Below are positions 62,431 through 64,000 of a stretch of DNA of 64,000 nucleotides, in pieces. The position numbers and the translations under genes were made by a program. Position 1 is the stretch's first letter. Each line of letters opens with the position of its first letter. This DNA comes from Leuctra nigra (taxonomy: Eukaryota > Arthropoda > Insecta > Plecoptera > Leuctridae). Below the pieces are notes generated by a model that saw nothing but the letters and a program-made list of their open reading frames with translations, had not been told where the DNA came from and searched no databases. The stretch covers positions 49,997,411 to 50,061,410 of the forward strand of contig OW203762.1 of the NCBI GenBank assembly GCA_934045905.1. The letters are read 5' to 3'.

Positions 62431-62640
62431 CCCAATTAACACAAGATTTTGCTAAATCCATGGGCCGTGAGTGGCTAGCCGTTCATGGGCCATGCATAGC
62501 CCATAAGAGTTTTGCCATGACAATTAGGTAAACTGTCATGGCAAGTCACTAGCGGGCCATGACTGTCTAGCCTAGTGTTAAAAAACCATTGGCTAGCCGG
62601 TAGTGGGCCATTAATGGGCTATAATTTTGTGCTACTTGGG
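62431..62640. mobile_element. 210-bp MITE-like element
   Basis: Ends CCCAATTAACACAAGATTTT and the inverse of CCCAAGTAGCACAAAATT. Inside, GGGCCAT and GGCTAGCC words repeat in both orientations. No clear target duplication. Confidence 0.5.
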
Positions 62641-63751
62641 TAGTCATGCAAACACAAAAATCGTTCATTCACCCTTTAAAGATGTAGGTACCTACCTATT
62701 CACTTGACCGTTTCAAACTAAAAGTTCCAATTCGCCGTTTCATTAACAGCCTAACATGAAAGTTCATATTTCGAACTTAATTTGCAGACTTTAACTGACA
62801 TTTCATAGTTCACTCGGCAGTTTTTGGAATGGCGATTCAGAACTTCAGGAATAATTGTAAATTTTAAACGGCCATTTGAATCGACATTATAAGTCACAGT
62901 CATGATTGACAAAAGCAGAGAGTTACCTACTTACTAGCAACACTTACCTACCTTAGACATAGGAGCAGTTCACATTAAGTCTCGGAATTTGAACAGCGCC
63001 ATGTAAAATTATATCGAACAGCCTGATGTATTGCTGCCGATGATGTCGGTCACAGCAACGATGTCGTAATTTCAGATGATCTCAGCCACCGAGCCGTCGA
63101 CACCGATATGTAGGCTGCTACATAGCTTGTAGATAGGATAATCTGTCCATATCAGTGGTCCATATCTTCAAGAAAGTAAACAAAACATATTCAAACCTAC
63201 CTACCTACAGAATCTGGACATGAATGGACAAAGCAGTCAGGTTACAGGTTAGGGGTAACCCTATTGTTCATCAGATCATCACTTACCTAGGTACCTAATT
63301 ATCGTTTAAATGTAGGTATTTTCTCGCAACTCGACCAGTTATCCCTTCTTGACATGTAACCACATTACACAACACACAATTACACAATGAATAACATAAT
63401 ATTATTATTATTATTTTGATGACAGCCGCTCGCCGCTCTAACAACGGATACGGAAACGGAAAATTTACTGACCACTGTGATTGGTTCGTTCTCTGTGCCC
63501 ACAGATGAACCAATCACCATTGGGCTTGACATCGCGCGGACTTCAAACAAATTCAAGTCTCAAGTTTTGAAGTTTGTTTTTATTTTTCCAAAAGCAATAC
63601 AGTGAATACATTGATGTAAGTTTATTATACCCTTTTGAGATAACAATATCTTGTGTTAGGGCATAACTATTCTACTTAATAAGATGAATGAAATCAAATT
63701 CTTATTCATTAAAGGTAGTGTGAAGATACTAATAAGATACATTTTGTTTAA

Positions 63752-64000
63752 CTAGGAAAACGCTCCGTGTAACGCGTTGATGAGCGAGCACCGACACGGG
63801 CGACATCGCCAATCGAAACGATCTATTCAATCAAAGAAAATTACCTACATTACCTATTACCAAAGTTCCTTACAACTTTCCATAAACACTCTGGAACAAT
63901 TAAACAGACCGATACCATAAATTTGATACTTTTCCATCAACTCTTTGGACAGATATTTAAAACACTTAAAATAGCAATAAGTCTTGACCGATTGACCGTA
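63752..64000 (+). repeat. dispersed repeat copy, cut by the window end
   Basis: CTAGGAAAACGCTCCGTGTA then ACGCGTTGATGAGCGAGCAC, nearly the same start as the 49037 copy. Confidence 0.6.

Larger units (their letters stand above)
61673..64000. other. non-coding apart from the MITE and a repeat start
   Basis: 61937 has CAGTGGTACTCATCCTGCAG with CCCGCGGG, resembling a hAT terminus but unpaired. An ATT microsatellite lies at 63396-63415. The start of the GTGTAACGCG repeat is at 63752 and runs to the window edge. No gene recognised. Confidence 0.45.

Overview
The window is AT-rich nuclear DNA from an animal, almost certainly an insect. It has spliced genes with long introns, heavy transposon load, simple repeats, G homopolymers and one 200-base assembly gap (46424-46623). 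The order of insect cannot be fixed from the sequence alone. There are no operons, bacterial genes or CRISPR arrays.

The one gene that can be named with confidence is sine oculis (SIX1/2 class homeobox), on the minus strand. Exon 1 (35548-36251) carries the whole SIX domain and homeodomain. Exon 2 (16188-16326) and exon 3 (15210-15437) carry the serine/asparagine-rich C-terminus. The three exons join in phase with good splice sites and give about 356 residues. Intron 1 is 19.2 kb and crowded with mobile DNA: a 25-copy 34-bp tandem array touching the exon 2 acceptor, several inverted-repeat elements, two hAT-type elements with perfect 8-bp target duplications, a 5'-truncated LINE with an 11-bp target duplication, and an intact Ty3/gypsy retrotransposon with identical LTRs inserted antisense to the gene.

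Layout: 1-15.2 kb is mostly non-coding, with one short unrecognised coding-like ORF (8724-8879), a 221-bp inverted-repeat element and simple repeats. 15.2-36.3 kb is so. 36.3-41 kb is non-coding apart from a candidate 12-base first coding exon at 40971-40982 that ends in a perfect GTAAGT donor. 41.4-42.3 kb is a near-perfect palindrome with arms of about 415 bp. 42.3-52 kb is repeat-rich and holds two tRNA-like Pol III units, the gap, a 667-bp TIR element, a 79-nt hairpin and a hAT element. 52.2-60.1 kb is a graveyard of LINE pieces plus a 3-kb fold-back element made of two inverted copies of the 3' end of a protein-coding transposon, and a decayed SGNH-esterase ORF. A conserved-looking coding exon on the minus strand (60163-60305) and a damaged one (54149-54324) may belong to a second, unidentified host gene. 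60.3-64 kb is non-coding with short inverted-repeat elements.

The most unusual structures are the 34-bp array that supplies the 3' end of so intron 1, the two long palindromes (41.4-42.3 and 54.7-57.7 kb) that would form long hairpin RNA if transcribed, and the cluster of tRNA-like heads with their own poly-T terminators. Most functional statements outside so and the retroelement are inference.
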